From Hymenobacter volaticus (GTDB taxonomy: Bacteria; Bacteroidota; Bacteroidia; Cytophagales; Hymenobacteraceae): DNA of 64,000 bases. Positions 8,500 through 18,273 of the stretch are shown piece by piece. Location of the stretch: positions 178,619 to 242,618 of the forward strand of contig NZ_CP095065.1 of assembly GCF_022921055.1 (NCBI RefSeq). Reading direction: 5' to 3'. The notes under the pieces were generated by a model. It saw only the letters and a program-made list of their open reading frames with translations. It made no database searches and had not been told where the DNA came from. The translations under genes were made by a program, and so were the position numbers. Every line of letters begins with the position of its first letter. The first letter of the stretch is position 1.

Positions 8500-9260
8500 C
8501 TAAGCTTTATGTTCACCAAGGTTCAGCAATACGCTCAATACCAGCTCTTTGCGCTGACGGGCTATGGGCACTAGGGTACCGTCGCTCATTTCAATAGCCC
8601 CCCCTCCGCTTTCACGTATCGGCTCACCTGCTGCACATTAAGCAGGTGCGAATGATGCACCCGCAGGAAGCCATGAGGCTGAAGCAGCTCTTCCACTTCT
8701 TTGAGCGTTTTCGAGACGATCAGCTTTGATTTATCGGTGAAAAACAACGTCGTATAATTGCTCGACGACTCGCAGCGCGCAATATTTTTAGGCTTGACAA
8801 ACGTGATTCCGTCTTGCGTGGCGAAGGGCAGCTTGCTGGGGGCGAGCGCGGGGTGCGAGTAGTGCTGCAGAAGTAGCTCTAATTGATCTTTAAACGGCGA
8901 TGGCTGCTGCTTCTCATAGCGCTGGACGGCTGTTACTAACTCTTCCGCCGCAATAGGTTTCAGCAAATAATCAAGCGCGGCGAATTTGAAGGCTTTCACG
9001 GCGAACTGGTCGTACGCCGTGGTGAAGAGGACGGCAAAAGGCGGATCCGGAAAAGAACGCAGCAGCTCAAATCCGTTTTTGTGCGGCATTTCTATGTCTA
9101 AGAACACCAAATGAGGTGCATGCCGGTGAATGGCCGCGATGCCCTCATCTGCGGTGGTGCACAACTCCGCTATGTGCACGTGCGGGCAATACGTTTGGAG
9201 TTGCCACTCCAGTATTTCCAGCGCATTCTTTTCGTCATCTACCAGAACAGCTTTCAACAT
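8500..9260 (-). CDS. LytTR-family response regulator, C-terminal frameshift
   Basis: The start at 9260 gives MLKAVLVDDEKNALEIL; the longer frame to 9296 adds an unlikely leader. A receiver domain (about 1-120) shows DD, phosphoacceptor Asp in VFLDIEMP, Thr in LFTTAYD and Lys in LLKP. A LytTR DNA-binding domain (about 145-250) shows FVKPKNIARCES and FLRVHHSHLLN. The frame as read stops at 8586. Adding one G to the G7 run at 8598-8604 restores the expected tail, GAIEMSDGTLVPIARQRKEL, to a TAG at 8500-8502. This is therefore most likely an undercalled homopolymer. It lies 95 bases after the LytS-type kinase and is its presumed partner. Confidence 0.88.
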
Positions 9261-9355
9261 ACCGGCTTGGCTCTTAAAAAAACGGGCAACGGACAATGTA
9301 TGATGGATAGTCTAGTGTACCTATTAGGTAAAAGTCGCCTAGTACTACTCAGGTG

Positions 9356-11226
9356 CTAGGAAGCTTGAGCGGGTAGCTGAACGAGGACTTTCGTTCCACT
9401 GCCATTGCCTTGCCCATCCTGCAGGTCCTTCACCTCGACGGTCGCCTGCAGACCATACACCTCCTGGATGAGAAAGAGGCGATCCTGGCTGATTTGCATA
9501 CCGTACGATTTACTGCTGACGGTCTCTTTGCTTTTCAACTCTTTTGCCTTTTGGCGGCCAATACCGTTGTCTTCTATTTCCACGGTCAGCAGGTCTTCCG
9601 TGGGTTGACGGAAACGTAGCCATACGTGGCCTCCATTTTTCTTGTGCAACAAGCCGTGCCAGATGGCATTTTCGATATACGGCTGCAGCAACATAGAAGG
9701 GATGGTAAGAGCGTCAGGCTGGATCTCTTCTGCGACCTCGATGGCATACGCAAAGGCATTATCAAAGCGCATGCTTTCCATGTCGAGATAAAGCTGAAGG
9801 GTCTGTATCTCTTTCTCTAGGCTGATGCTTTCGCTAGCCGAATTGTCGAGCGTTAAGCGCATGAGCCGCGCGAATTTCGTCAGGTAGTGCGAAGCTGTTT
9901 TAGGATCGCTTTTTACTATGTAGCGGTTGATACTATTCAAGCAATTAAAGAAGAAATGAGGGTTCATTTGGGCCCGCAGCACCCGCATTTCTGTTTGATG
10001 AATTCGCTTCGTAAAGCTGAACTTAAGCTGACTTTCATGGCGTATCTGCCGAATGCGGTAGAGGGAGAACCCGATGGATAACAGAAGGACGAATCCACCC
10101 AATAGGCAATAGGTGGTAATGCGCCGCGTGTAGCGCTGTTGAGCTTCGCGTCTTTCCTGTCCTAGTTGTTGCTGGCGTAGCGCTTCCTGGTATTTAATGC
10201 TTTCGGTTTGCTTTATTTTTTCTAGGTTGACGAGGCTGTCTTGGAGGGTGGTTTTCAACACGAAGTAGGTATAGGCACTATCCTTGGGCGTTTGATTGGC
10301 GTACAGCGCGTGTAACAGGGAAGTAGCTTCTACTTGGGCGGCTAGACGCTTCATCCGGCGAGAAATAGCCAGCGAGCTTCTGGCGTAATGCAGGGCCGAA
10401 TCCAATTGATTTCGCCGCCGATACACCCTAGCCAACGCTAGCTGAGCATTGGCCGCTAAGTCCAAGCGGAAGCCGGTTCGCTTTACGTACTCGATGCACA
10501 GCCGAGCATAATAAACCGTACTGTCATCAACGGCTGTTTTAGAAAAGTGCCGCACTAAATTGTCGGTGGTCAGCGCTACTAGCTGATTGTCTCGGATAGC
10601 ATGCGCCATCTTGTAGGCTCGCCTTTTATAACAAAGAGCGGAATCCAGTTGGTTTAGTTCTTCGAAGGCGTGGCTCATAAAGTTCATATACCCGCTCAAG
10701 GCATACCGCTGCACTGCTTTCTCATCTTTCGATTGAAGCGAAGGCACCAGCTTTCGTGAGCGTCGGGCATAACGTAGGGTCGTGTGGTATTCCTGTAAAT
10801 CGTTGAAGACAAACATCATATGCCGCAAGGCTATCCACACGGCGAGGGAATCCTTCGTTTGCTCGGCTAAGTGAAGATTGTGAAAAGCCGTTTGTAGTGC
10901 TTCGGGATATCGTCCCAATTGCCGATACGCCCAGATCATCAACCAGTAAGCATCCGAGACTCCTTCAGTATAGTTGCTTTTTTGGGCCACGGCCAGGGCT
11001 TGTTGACTGTACATCAAGAGCGAGTCCGCATAACCTAACTGTAGTGAGCCGCGGGCCAAGGACACAAGTAGTTTTACGCGTATCGTGTCCACTTTTGCCT
11101 GCGCCAACTGCTGCTTGAGGCCCTTCATCTGTACTAGCGACAGTGGCCCCCCTGTGGCCGTTCCGTCTGGGCATAGGAACAAGCCGCGAGCAGAAACAAG
11201 AGAAAGGCGAAAGCACCACGTCGCAT
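9356..11226 (-). CDS. LytS-type sensor histidine kinase with TPR sensor, 5' frameshift
   Basis: The open frame starts at 11182. In another frame, 11226 begins MRRGAFAFLLFLLAACSYAQ, a clear export signal, and joins the main frame if the G6 run near 11150 is G7. The N-terminal ~300 residues carry TPR-like helices (extracytoplasmic). One membrane helix (YCLLGGFVLLLSIGFSLY) and a short coiled linker follow, then a His_kinase domain with MNPHFFFNCLNSIN (phospho-His), an ATPase with PYIENAIWHG, and the glycine loop EDNGIGR. It signals to the adjacent LytTR regulator. The input signal is not apparent. Confidence 0.88.
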
Positions 11227-11252
11227 CGTCACCGGATCTAGCAAGGAAACAC

Positions 11253-11318
11253 CAATGAAAATAGGGAAAAGAATGGTGGTCAAGTGCTTGACCACCATTC
11301 TTTTCCCTATTTTCATTG
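11253..11318. terminator. 32-bp perfect hairpin, 2-nt loop
   Basis: Arms 11253-11284 and 11287-11318 are exact complements. It is 26 bases upstream of the kinase start and downstream of the leftward lipoprotein gene. It could terminate that gene. Confidence 0.55.
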
Positions 11319-11428
11319 ACCTCGTCCCTGATTTAGCGTCTTCTCAAGTTCCCTGCTTCTTCGAGTCTAAGGGTTGGCCTCTGGAAGGTAGCAGCCACTG
11401 GATAGCTACGACCCATGGAACCTCGAGG

Positions 11429-12209
11429 TCAGCGGCGGACAAACCCACCCAGCGTGAGGTAGTGGGTTTGCTTCTGCGCATTAACATAGACGTTATAGGT
11501 GGTCGGATAGTAGGTGTTGGTTTCCTGGAAATACAGCGGCTGCGCAATAGCTTTGGCGGTGCGGTTGCCGCTGCGCATCTCCTCGATAGTCACGAGGGGC
11601 AAAATAAAGGTATACCGGCCGTTATAAGAACCCAACAGCAGGGCGTGGGTCATGCCCACAAAAGCATTTCGTTCCGACCACTGCTTCCCTGTACGCGGGA
11701 GGTCATTTTGACTTGCTTGATGGGTAGTAGGCATATACCCGGGGGAGGCAGCACGTTGAATTTGGCGTCGGGATCGGTAGAGGCCGGGATGGCTTGCCTC
11801 TCGGCCAGGGAAGTCATGAAAAAGCGCGGATCATAGTGGGGACCAATGGGAACTGGACCGTTCGGGCCTTCCATATCATGGCCTTGGGAGGCCCAATTGA
11901 TTTGAATATGCTCAAATGGGGTCAGATCTTTCGCCCGCTGCGGCAGCGGAATCTCCTGCACACCGAAGTTGGTGGGGGTAAGTTGAATACGGCCTCTCGA
12001 GTGAATTCCAATCCCAGTTCAACTGGTTCCTGCCGGGCATTGACAGAGATCCAGGCGGTGGCTTGCCCGTTGGCTAAGGGCACCGAAGTACCGCGGTAAA
12101 TGCGGAGTTGATCGTTGGGCTGGAGGCCGTAGTCCTCGAGCAGGTCGCAAGAGGAGAGCAGCAGTAGACTGCTGGTCAAAAAGAACATAGCGTGTAGTAG
12201 CCGTTTCAT
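11429..12209 (-). pseudogene. TTHB210-like (DUF5602-type) lipoprotein, two frameshifts
   Basis: Three frames join into one protein. 12209 starts MKRLLHAMFFLTSSLLLLSS then Cys, a lipoprotein signal. The middle frame reads LTPFEHIQINWASQGHDMEGP and PHYDPRFFMTSLAERQAI. The last frame reads WSERNAFVGMTHALLLGSYN and ends GGFVRR. The TPF..I...W..GH and PH.D.RFF...ER pattern matches the TTHB210-like family, a beta-rich periplasmic domain of unknown role. Shifts lie near 11950 and 11730. The product would be ~255 residues. Whether the breaks are real is uncertain. Confidence 0.55.
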
Positions 12210-12699
12210 AGCAGTGCTTTTTATGGTTTGTTTCCTGAATTTCAACTACTGCTTCAAGAAATGCTGGCTGAATGAGTAACCAGCTAGTACCGCCGAGCAA
12301 CTGGTAGGGCGCAGTGATTAATCGGTTTGGTTATGGTACCGCTTGGCAAGTAAGTGGGCATGCCGACTAATACAGGAACGGAGGAAGAAAAAAACCTAGA
12401 AGGCAAATCAACTGATGAGAAGTGGTCGTTAAACCAAGCTATAAGCTCTGTCGGCTTTGTCGGTCCCGCGCTGAAGATGAGCGGCCCCATTATCATTAAA
12501 GACGATGCAAGGGATAGCGACTGCGGTGGGAAGTAGGGGAAGGTCATGAGGCTATAGCTCATCCAGCCCGCACAAGGTGGCGTGACTTTCCGCACCCGGA
12601 TAAGTAGCGAGCAGCAGCCTTCAGAATCGGATAAAACTAGATAAAGCGAGAAATTAAGGGGTAACCACTTTCCCGGTTTCGTCGCCTACCATTATGGGA
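12210..12699. other. Intergenic, no gene seen
   Basis: Short open frames on both strands have no recognisable product or start signals. Confidence 0.4.
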
Positions 12700-12865
12700 G
12701 TGGCTGTTGCAAAACTTCCGACAGGGAATCTGTTGGGTAACATTGACAGCTAGTAGAGTTCTTTGTGGTATAGATTTCACTGCTGTCTAGCTTACAAAGC
12801 GCACGAAGGAGATGGGAATGCAAGAGGCCATTCGCCGACAAAATGGTGCTTTTGTTTTTGCAACA
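12700..12865. repeat. MITE-like segment with IS1182-type end sequence
   Basis: GTGGCTGTTGCAAAA at 12700-12714 is identical to the first 15 bases of the terminal repeat of the insertion sequence at 47288. TTTTTGCAACA at 12855-12865 is a partial inverted match. It is probably a relic of, or a miniature derivative from, that IS family. Confidence 0.4.
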
Positions 12866-12897
12866 TTGCAGCATTTAGAGAAAAGCGCCTACCTTTG
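12866..12897 (+). promoter_or_regulatory. Bacteroidota-type promoter
   Basis: TTG at 12866-12868 and TACCTTTG at 12890-12897 with a 21-base gap match the -33/-7 (TTTG / TAnnTTTG) pattern. It points to the His-rich protein gene starting at 12915. Confidence 0.45.
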
Positions 12898-12914
12898 ACC
12901 TTCCTGTACTTTTC

Positions 12915-13283
12915 ATGATAGGTTTGGTAACACGTAGCAAAGGGAGAAGAATTGGCGCTTGGTGGCTGTTGCTGCTGCTTATGCGCGTCTTTTTACCCGA
13001 GGCGACGGTGTTACGCGCTCACTTCCATTCCCACACCGAGGAAGAGCCGGCCTTGCGAGCACCCCAGCAGTTAGTCACCAAGCACGTACTGACCCCCCAG
13101 CACCAGCACTGCCACGTCGAGCAACTCTACAATGCCCCTTTTCAGCCCGCGTTGCCGGTCTGCGTGGAAGCGCCTACGCGTTTACTGTCCTTTGCGGTGT
13201 ACTGTCCGCAGACGCCCGTATGCCCCGCCACTCACCTGCTTGATGGGGCCTGTCTGCGCGGGCCACCTGCCCGTTGCGCGTAA
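12915..13283 (+). CDS. Small His-rich exported protein
   Basis: 122 residues. There is one N-terminal hydrophobic helix (GAWWLLLLLMRVFLP). His clusters AHFHSHTEEE and PQHQHCHVEQLYNAPFQP follow, with Cys residues and a C-terminal LRGPP motif. Short proteins of this shape often sit beside metal or siderophore TonB receptors in Bacteroidota and may bind metal in the periplasm. It precedes the TonB receptor by ~350 bases on the same strand. No Pfam family was recognised and the role is inferred from composition and context. Confidence 0.55.
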   Translation: MIGLVTRSKGRRIGAWWLLLLLMRVFLPEATVLRAHFHSHTEEEPALRAPQQLVTKHVLTPQHQHCHVEQLYNAPFQPALPVCVEAPTRLLSFAVYCPQTPVCPATHLLDGACLRGPPARCA

Positions 13284-13629
13284 GCACGCAGGCCTAGTAA
13301 GGTAGCCAGCAAAGCATTAATTGCTGGCCCTGTAAGACCGCAGTTCTTATAAAAACTGCCGGAACGTTTCCGGCTACCCTGTAGCGCGTGGCATGAGGTC
13401 ACCTCGTCTAAGCCAACCCCAGGCACTCCCAGGTTGCGTTCCCGCGAGCGTGCCATTGCCTTTTCAGGTCCCCTCGATTACCCGGTTGCTTTTCAGCTAA
13501 GTCGCTCACACGGCTTCTTGGCCTTGGTGCGCCTAGGGAGCGCCGTCTGGTAGGGCCCACCTCTCTTCTCTTCATTCCCTCCCCCTACTCTACTCCAGAA
13601 GGAGCTGAGTTAGGCACCTCCATTTCTTT
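13284..13629 (+). other. Intergenic with weak stem-loop
   Basis: GCCAGCAA (13305-13312) pairs with TTGCTGGC (13321-13328), a possible weak terminator after the His-rich gene. Nothing else was seen before the TonB receptor. Confidence 0.35.
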
Positions 13630-16095
13630 ATGCAACGACTTCTTCTTATTCTACTAGTAGTATTACCGCTGCTGGCTGTTGGACAGGCTCCCTTGGGTCG
13701 TATCAACGGCCGGGCCGTGGGGCCCAATGGGCAAGGCTTGGAAGGGGTTACGGTAGTGGAACAATCCGGCCGCTTTGCCGGCCTTTCCAGCGCCGACGGG
13801 CGCTTCGCCTTCGAGCAATTACCGCTCGCCGACTACACGTTAGTCACTCGTAGCTTGAGCCACCAGGAGCAGCGCCGCACCGTGGTGCTGAGCGCCGATG
13901 CCCCCAACGTAACGGTAAACTTCACGCTGCAGCCCACCACCACTTCCCTGCAGGAAGTGGAAGTACTGGGCCGCAAGGAAACCACTTACAAAAGCGACTA
14001 CAGTTTTGTGGGTACCCGCACGGCTACGGCCCTTCTTGACGTGCCGCAGTCCATTTCCACCGTAACCAAGGAGCTAATGGAGGACCGCCAGGCCCTGCGC
14101 CTCACCGAGACCGTCAAGAACGTGGCCGGCGTGACGCAGTACTCGCACTACGACGACTTTACAATTCGCGGGTTTCGCAACGGCTACGAGAGCGGCTTCC
14201 GGCTGCTGAACGGCCTGCGCTCGGGCTTCAGCTTTGGCAATGCCTTTACCCAGGCGCCACTGACGGTGAATCTGGAGCGCGTAGAGGTGCTTAAAGGCCC
14301 TGGCGCGGCCATGTTTGGCGACATCAACCCCGGGGGCACGATCAACATGGTCACCAAAAAACCACTCGATGTAGCCCGCAAAGCCCTGACCGTCTCGACG
14401 GGCAGCTTCAACACCACCCGCGCCACGGCCGACTTCACGGGCCCCCTCACCGAGCAGAGAAACGTGCTTTACCGCTTCAACGCGGGCTACGAAAAAACCA
14501 ACACGTTCCGCGACGTGAACGACACCAAGTCGCTGATACTGGCGCCCACCGTCACGTTCCTGGTGAGCGACAAAACCACGCTCAACGCCGAATTGGTGTA
14601 CACCCACATCGACGGCTACCTCGACCGCGGCTTGCCCATCAAAAGCAACGACCTGTACGCGGTGTCCCGCTCGTTTACCCTGAGCCAACCAAGCGACTAC
14701 TTCCGCACGAGTACCTACTACCTGAACGCGTCGTTGAATCACCGGTTCACCGACTGGCTCTCGTTCAACGCGTCCTACCTGGATTTTACGTTCATGGAAA
14801 ACCTGAGCGAGCACCGTACCCTCAACTCCTACGACAACTCGGACTCCACCAAACCGGCCAACTCGGTGATGAATTTGCGCTACTTCGACCGCCGCGCCGA
14901 GGAGTACACCAAGAACCTGTCGGCCTACTTTGTGCTTAATCGCACCACCGGCTCACTAACCCACAAGGTGGTGGTCGGGGCCGACTACATCCGCTTCAAC
15001 ACCGATAAGGAGGGTGTGATGTTCGAGGCGCGGCAACGGCTGGTAACCAACGTAGCGAACGGCGTGGTAAGCCAGCGCGTGGCGCCGCTGCAATTCGACC
15101 TCAATAGCCCGAGCTACGAAATCCGCGACCCGAGCACGTATATCCGCCGCCCAACGCCGGCATTTTTCGCCGACTACATCAACTCGATTTATCACACTAC
15201 CGGCGTGTATGTGCAAGACCAAGTCGAGGTGACGCCTCGCCTGGACTTGCTGCTAGGGGCACGCTACGAGCTATTTGCCGATGAGCGCGACTACGGCGAC
15301 GGCACCACCAACATTGCGCAAACCAAGTTCCTGCCCCGGGCGGGCCTCACGTACGCCCTGCGCGACAACCTCAACTACTTTGCCTCCTACAGCGCGGGTT
15401 TCCGGCCGCTGCGGCCCGAGCTTATCCGCTTTCCGGAGCGCTACGGGCGCAGCAAACCGTTCAGCCCCGAAACCAGCTACCAGCTGGAAACCGGTTTAAA
15501 GGGAGAGTTTTTCCAGAAAGCGCTGTTCGCGACGGTGGCCGCCTACCAGATTGGACGCCGCAATCAACTCGTCAATACCGGCTCGCTCACGGCGGATGGA
15601 GCGGCCATCTACCGCCAAAACCAGGCCCGTTCGCGCGGGGTGGAGGTGGAACTGACGGGCAACATTCTGCCCAATTTCAACCTGAACGTCAATTACGCCT
15701 TCAACCACACCGAGGTGACGGAAGCCGACCTGGCGGCCGAAAAAGGCCAGCCCCTGGCTAACGCACCCGAAAACTCGGGCGGCTTGTGGGCTAAATACAC
15801 CTTCCTCACGCCCACGTTGCGCGGCCTGGGGTTGGCCGTGGGCGGCAACTACGTGACCCGCCGCCGTTTCGAAAACCAGGTAACGCCCCTCGACGGCGGC
15901 CCTGCCGAATGGTCTTACTGGCCCGGCTACGCCGTGGCCGACGTGGCCCTGTTCTACACTATCAACCGCTTCAACTTCCACGTCAACGTCAACAACCTGC
16001 TGGACAAGTACTACTTCGTGGGTGGCTACGACTACTTCCGGGCCAGCCCCGGCGCCCCGCGCAATTTCATTACCACGCTCGGGTATTCATTTTAG
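13630..16095 (+). CDS. TonB-dependent siderophore-type receptor
   Basis: 821 residues. Signal peptide MQRLLLILLVVLPLLAVGQA; carboxypeptidase-like regulatory domain about 23-105 (GRINGRAVGPNGQGLEGVTV); plug domain about 120-245 (LLDVPQSISTVTKELMEDR, DFTIRGF, RVEVLKGPGAAMFGDINPGG); then a 22-strand-type barrel ending in the aromatic TTLGYSF. This is the FhuA/FepA-like class that imports ferric siderophores or similar chelates across the outer membrane with TonB. It is followed after 44 bases by an ABC ATPase and permeases, so they may form one transport locus. Ligand not determinable. Confidence 0.93.
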   Translation: MQRLLLILLVVLPLLAVGQAPLGRINGRAVGPNGQGLEGVTVVEQSGRFAGLSSADGRFAFEQLPLADYTLVTRSLSHQEQRRTVVLSADAPNVTVNFTLQPTTTSLQEVEVLGRKETTYKSDYSFVGTRTATALLDVPQSISTVTKELMEDRQALRLTETVKNVAGVTQYSHYDDFTIRGFRNGYESGFRLLNGLRSGFSFGNAFTQAPLTVNLERVEVLKGPGAAMFGDINPGGTINMVTKKPLDVARKALTVSTGSFNTTRATADFTGPLTEQRNVLYRFNAGYEKTNTFRDVNDTKSLILAPTVTFLVSDKTTLNAELVYTHIDGYLDRGLPIKSNDLYAVSRSFTLSQPSDYFRTSTYYLNASLNHRFTDWLSFNASYLDFTFMENLSEHRTLNSYDNSDSTKPANSVMNLRYFDRRAEEYTKNLSAYFVLNRTTGSLTHKVVVGADYIRFNTDKEGVMFEARQRLVTNVANGVVSQRVAPLQFDLNSPSYEIRDPSTYIRRPTPAFFADYINSIYHTTGVYVQDQVEVTPRLDLLLGARYELFADERDYGDGTTNIAQTKFLPRAGLTYALRDNLNYFASYSAGFRPLRPELIRFPERYGRSKPFSPETSYQLETGLKGEFFQKALFATVAAYQIGRRNQLVNTGSLTADGAAIYRQNQARSRGVEVELTGNILPNFNLNVNYAFNHTEVTEADLAAEKGQPLANAPENSGGLWAKYTFLTPTLRGLGLAVGGNYVTRRRFENQVTPLDGGPAEWSYWPGYAVADVALFYTINRFNFHVNVNNLLDKYYFVGGYDYFRASPGAPRNFITTLGYSF

Positions 16096-16139
16096 CGGCC
16101 AGCTTTAGTCCGCTTCACCCTCTTGTAAGTAGCTCAACC

Positions 16140-16847
16140 ATGACCTACATCTTAGAAGCCAAAGACCTGCGCAAGCAGTACCCGGCAAAGCTGGCCCTGC
16201 AAGGCCTGAACCTGCAGATTGAAGCCGGCGAAGTGTTCTGCCTGCTCGGCCAGAACGGGGCCGGCAAGAGCACCACCATCAACCTGTTTCTGGGCTTTGT
16301 GCTGCCCACTGCCGGCGCGGCCTACATCAACGGGCTGGAAGTGGCCAAAAACCCGTTGAAAATCAAGCAGCACCTGGCGTACATCCCGGAGAATGTGATG
16401 CTTTACCCCCACCTGACGGCCCTGGAAAACCTCTCGTTGTTCAGTAGTCTAGCGGGCTTCAACTACCAAAAAGGCGAGCTGCTAACTTACCTGGCGCAGG
16501 CCGGGCTGCCGACCGAGGCGGTAGGCCGCCGCGTGGGCACCTACTCCAAGGGCATGCGCCAGAAAGTAGGCATTGCCATTGCCGTAGCCAAGCACGCCAA
16601 GGTGCTGCTGCTCGACGAGCCTACCTCCGGCCTCGACCCTAAGGCCTCCAACGAGTTTTCCGAGTTGCTGCGCGCGCTCAGCTTGCAGGGCACGGCCGTG
16701 TTCATGGCCACCCACGATATTTTCCGGGCCAAAGAAGTGGGCACCCGGGTGGGCATTATGCGCGAGGGCGAACTGGTGGACGTGCGCTCGACTACGACGC
16801 TCAATGCCAACGAACTCGAACAGCTCTACCTCCACTACATGCACTAG
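16140..16847 (+). CDS. ABC transporter ATP-binding protein
   Basis: 235 residues from ATG 16140. Walker A GQNGAGKST, Q-loop region, signature YSKGMRQK, Walker B VLLLDEPTSGLDP and H-loop ATHD are all present. It is the drug/NosF-like exporter ATPase type. It lies 3 bases before the first permease and 44 bases after the TonB receptor. It powers the two following DUF3526-like membrane proteins. Confidence 0.93.
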   Translation: MTYILEAKDLRKQYPAKLALQGLNLQIEAGEVFCLLGQNGAGKSTTINLFLGFVLPTAGAAYINGLEVAKNPLKIKQHLAYIPENVMLYPHLTALENLSLFSSLAGFNYQKGELLTYLAQAGLPTEAVGRRVGTYSKGMRQKVGIAIAVAKHAKVLLLDEPTSGLDPKASNEFSELLRALSLQGTAVFMATHDIFRAKEVGTRVGIMREGELVDVRSTTTLNANELEQLYLHYMH

Positions 16848-16850
16848 CCG

Positions 16851-18269
16851 ATGATACGCAGCATAGCCCAAAAAGAGTTTATCAGCACCCTGCGCGACCG
16901 GCGCTTTATGGTGCTGAGTGTGTTAGTGCTAGGGTTGTTGCTGGCCGCCACCCTGGTGGGGCGGGCCAGCTACCGTACCCTGCAGCAGGAGCGCACGGTG
17001 GCGCAGCAAACCGTCAACGAGCAGTTCCATCACCAACCCAACCGCCACCCGCACCGAGTGGCTCACTACGGCTCGTTTGCCTTCCGCCCCAAGTCCACCC
17101 TGAGCTTCCTGGATTCCGGGCTGGATTCGTTTACCGGCGCGTCGGTGTTTCTGGAGGCTCACCAGCAGAACAGCGTCAACTTTAGTCCCGCCCAACAGTC
17201 GGGCTCGTTGATCCGGTTCGGTGAGCTGAGCGTGGCCTTTGTGCTGCAACTGCTGGTGCCGCTGCTCATCATCTTTCTGTGCTTCAGCGCCTTCACGGAG
17301 GAGCGCGAAAGCGGCACTTTAAAGTTGCTGCTCAGCCAGGGCGTATCGTTGCGGCAGGTGGCATGGGGCAAGATTGCCGGCTACAGCTGGGCCGTAACAC
17401 TGGTCGTTGGGCCGGCATTGGCACTGGCCGCGGGGCTGCTCTTCGGGCAGGAAGAAGTTGCCGGCAACCTTGATTTGTGGGCGCGGCTGGCGTTGTTCGC
17501 GCTAAGCTACGGGGTGTACTTTTTCCTCTTTATCGTGGGCTCGGTGGTGGTGTCCGCGTGGCAGCACCACGCCCGCACCGCCTTGGTAACGTTGCTTGGG
17601 TTTTGGATGCTGGGCTGCATCATTTTGCCGAAAGCCACCGCCAACCTAGGCGCCAACCTGTTTCCCGCCATCACCAAGGCGCAACTGGACGCCGCCGTGC
17701 ACGAAGAAGCGCAGAAAGGGATCAACGGCCACGATCCGCAGGATCAGCGCACGGCCGTGCTCAAGGCGAATCTGCTAAAAAAATATGGGGTTGATTCCGA
17801 GGAAAAACTGCCCGTGAGCGTGGGTGGTTTGGTGATGGCCGAAAGTGAGGCCTACACCAGCCAGGTGTACCAACGGCATTTTGCCGGCCTGACGAGCACC
17901 TACGAGCGGCAAAACGCCCTTTCCACCTGGATGGGTTTGCTTAACCCGTACCAAGCCATTCGGCCCTTGTCGATGGGGTTGGCCGGCTCCGACTTCGCCC
18001 ACTACGTGCACTTCCAGCAGGCGGCCGAGGCTTACCGCTATCAGTTGGCACAACAACTCAACGCCTTGCAGGTGGGCATGGGCTACGGCGACAAAGAGCG
18101 CAAGCTCGACGCCGCTACCTGGCGGGCCATTCCCCCTTTCGCTTACCAGGCCCCACCCTTGCGCTGGGCACTTCACCCTTTGCTGGTGCCCGCGCTCGCC
18201 TTGCTTTTTTGGGCGTTGGGGCTGAGCTGGCTAGGACTGAAACTGATTGAAAAAACGAGTATTGCCTAA
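16851..18269 (+). CDS. ABC-2 type permease (DUF3526-like), first subunit
   Basis: 472 residues. There is an N-terminal helix after IAQKEFISTLRDRRFMVL, a long extracytoplasmic loop (~50-135), then four to five helices (about 135-270) with EERESGTLKLLLSQGVS typical of ABC-2 permeases, a second large loop, and a last helix near the C-terminus. It pairs with the adjacent ATPase and the next permease. The substrate is unknown; linkage with a TonB receptor and His-rich protein suggests metal or chelate handling. Confidence 0.88.
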   Translation: MIRSIAQKEFISTLRDRRFMVLSVLVLGLLLAATLVGRASYRTLQQERTVAQQTVNEQFHHQPNRHPHRVAHYGSFAFRPKSTLSFLDSGLDSFTGASVFLEAHQQNSVNFSPAQQSGSLIRFGELSVAFVLQLLVPLLIIFLCFSAFTEERESGTLKLLLSQGVSLRQVAWGKIAGYSWAVTLVVGPALALAAGLLFGQEEVAGNLDLWARLALFALSYGVYFFLFIVGSVVVSAWQHHARTALVTLLGFWMLGCIILPKATANLGANLFPAITKAQLDAAVHEEAQKGINGHDPQDQRTAVLKANLLKKYGVDSEEKLPVSVGGLVMAESEAYTSQVYQRHFAGLTSTYERQNALSTWMGLLNPYQAIRPLSMGLAGSDFAHYVHFQQAAEAYRYQLAQQLNALQVGMGYGDKERKLDAATWRAIPPFAYQAPPLRWALHPLLVPALALLFWALGLSWLGLKLIEKTSIA

Positions 18270-18273
18270 GCTG

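Noticed and set aside
12284..12595. 103-codon leftward open frame
   Set aside because: No recognised domain, no signal, overlaps short frames on the other strand.
14074..14814. 246-codon leftward open frame
   Set aside because: Antisense to the TonB receptor; a GC-rich shadow.
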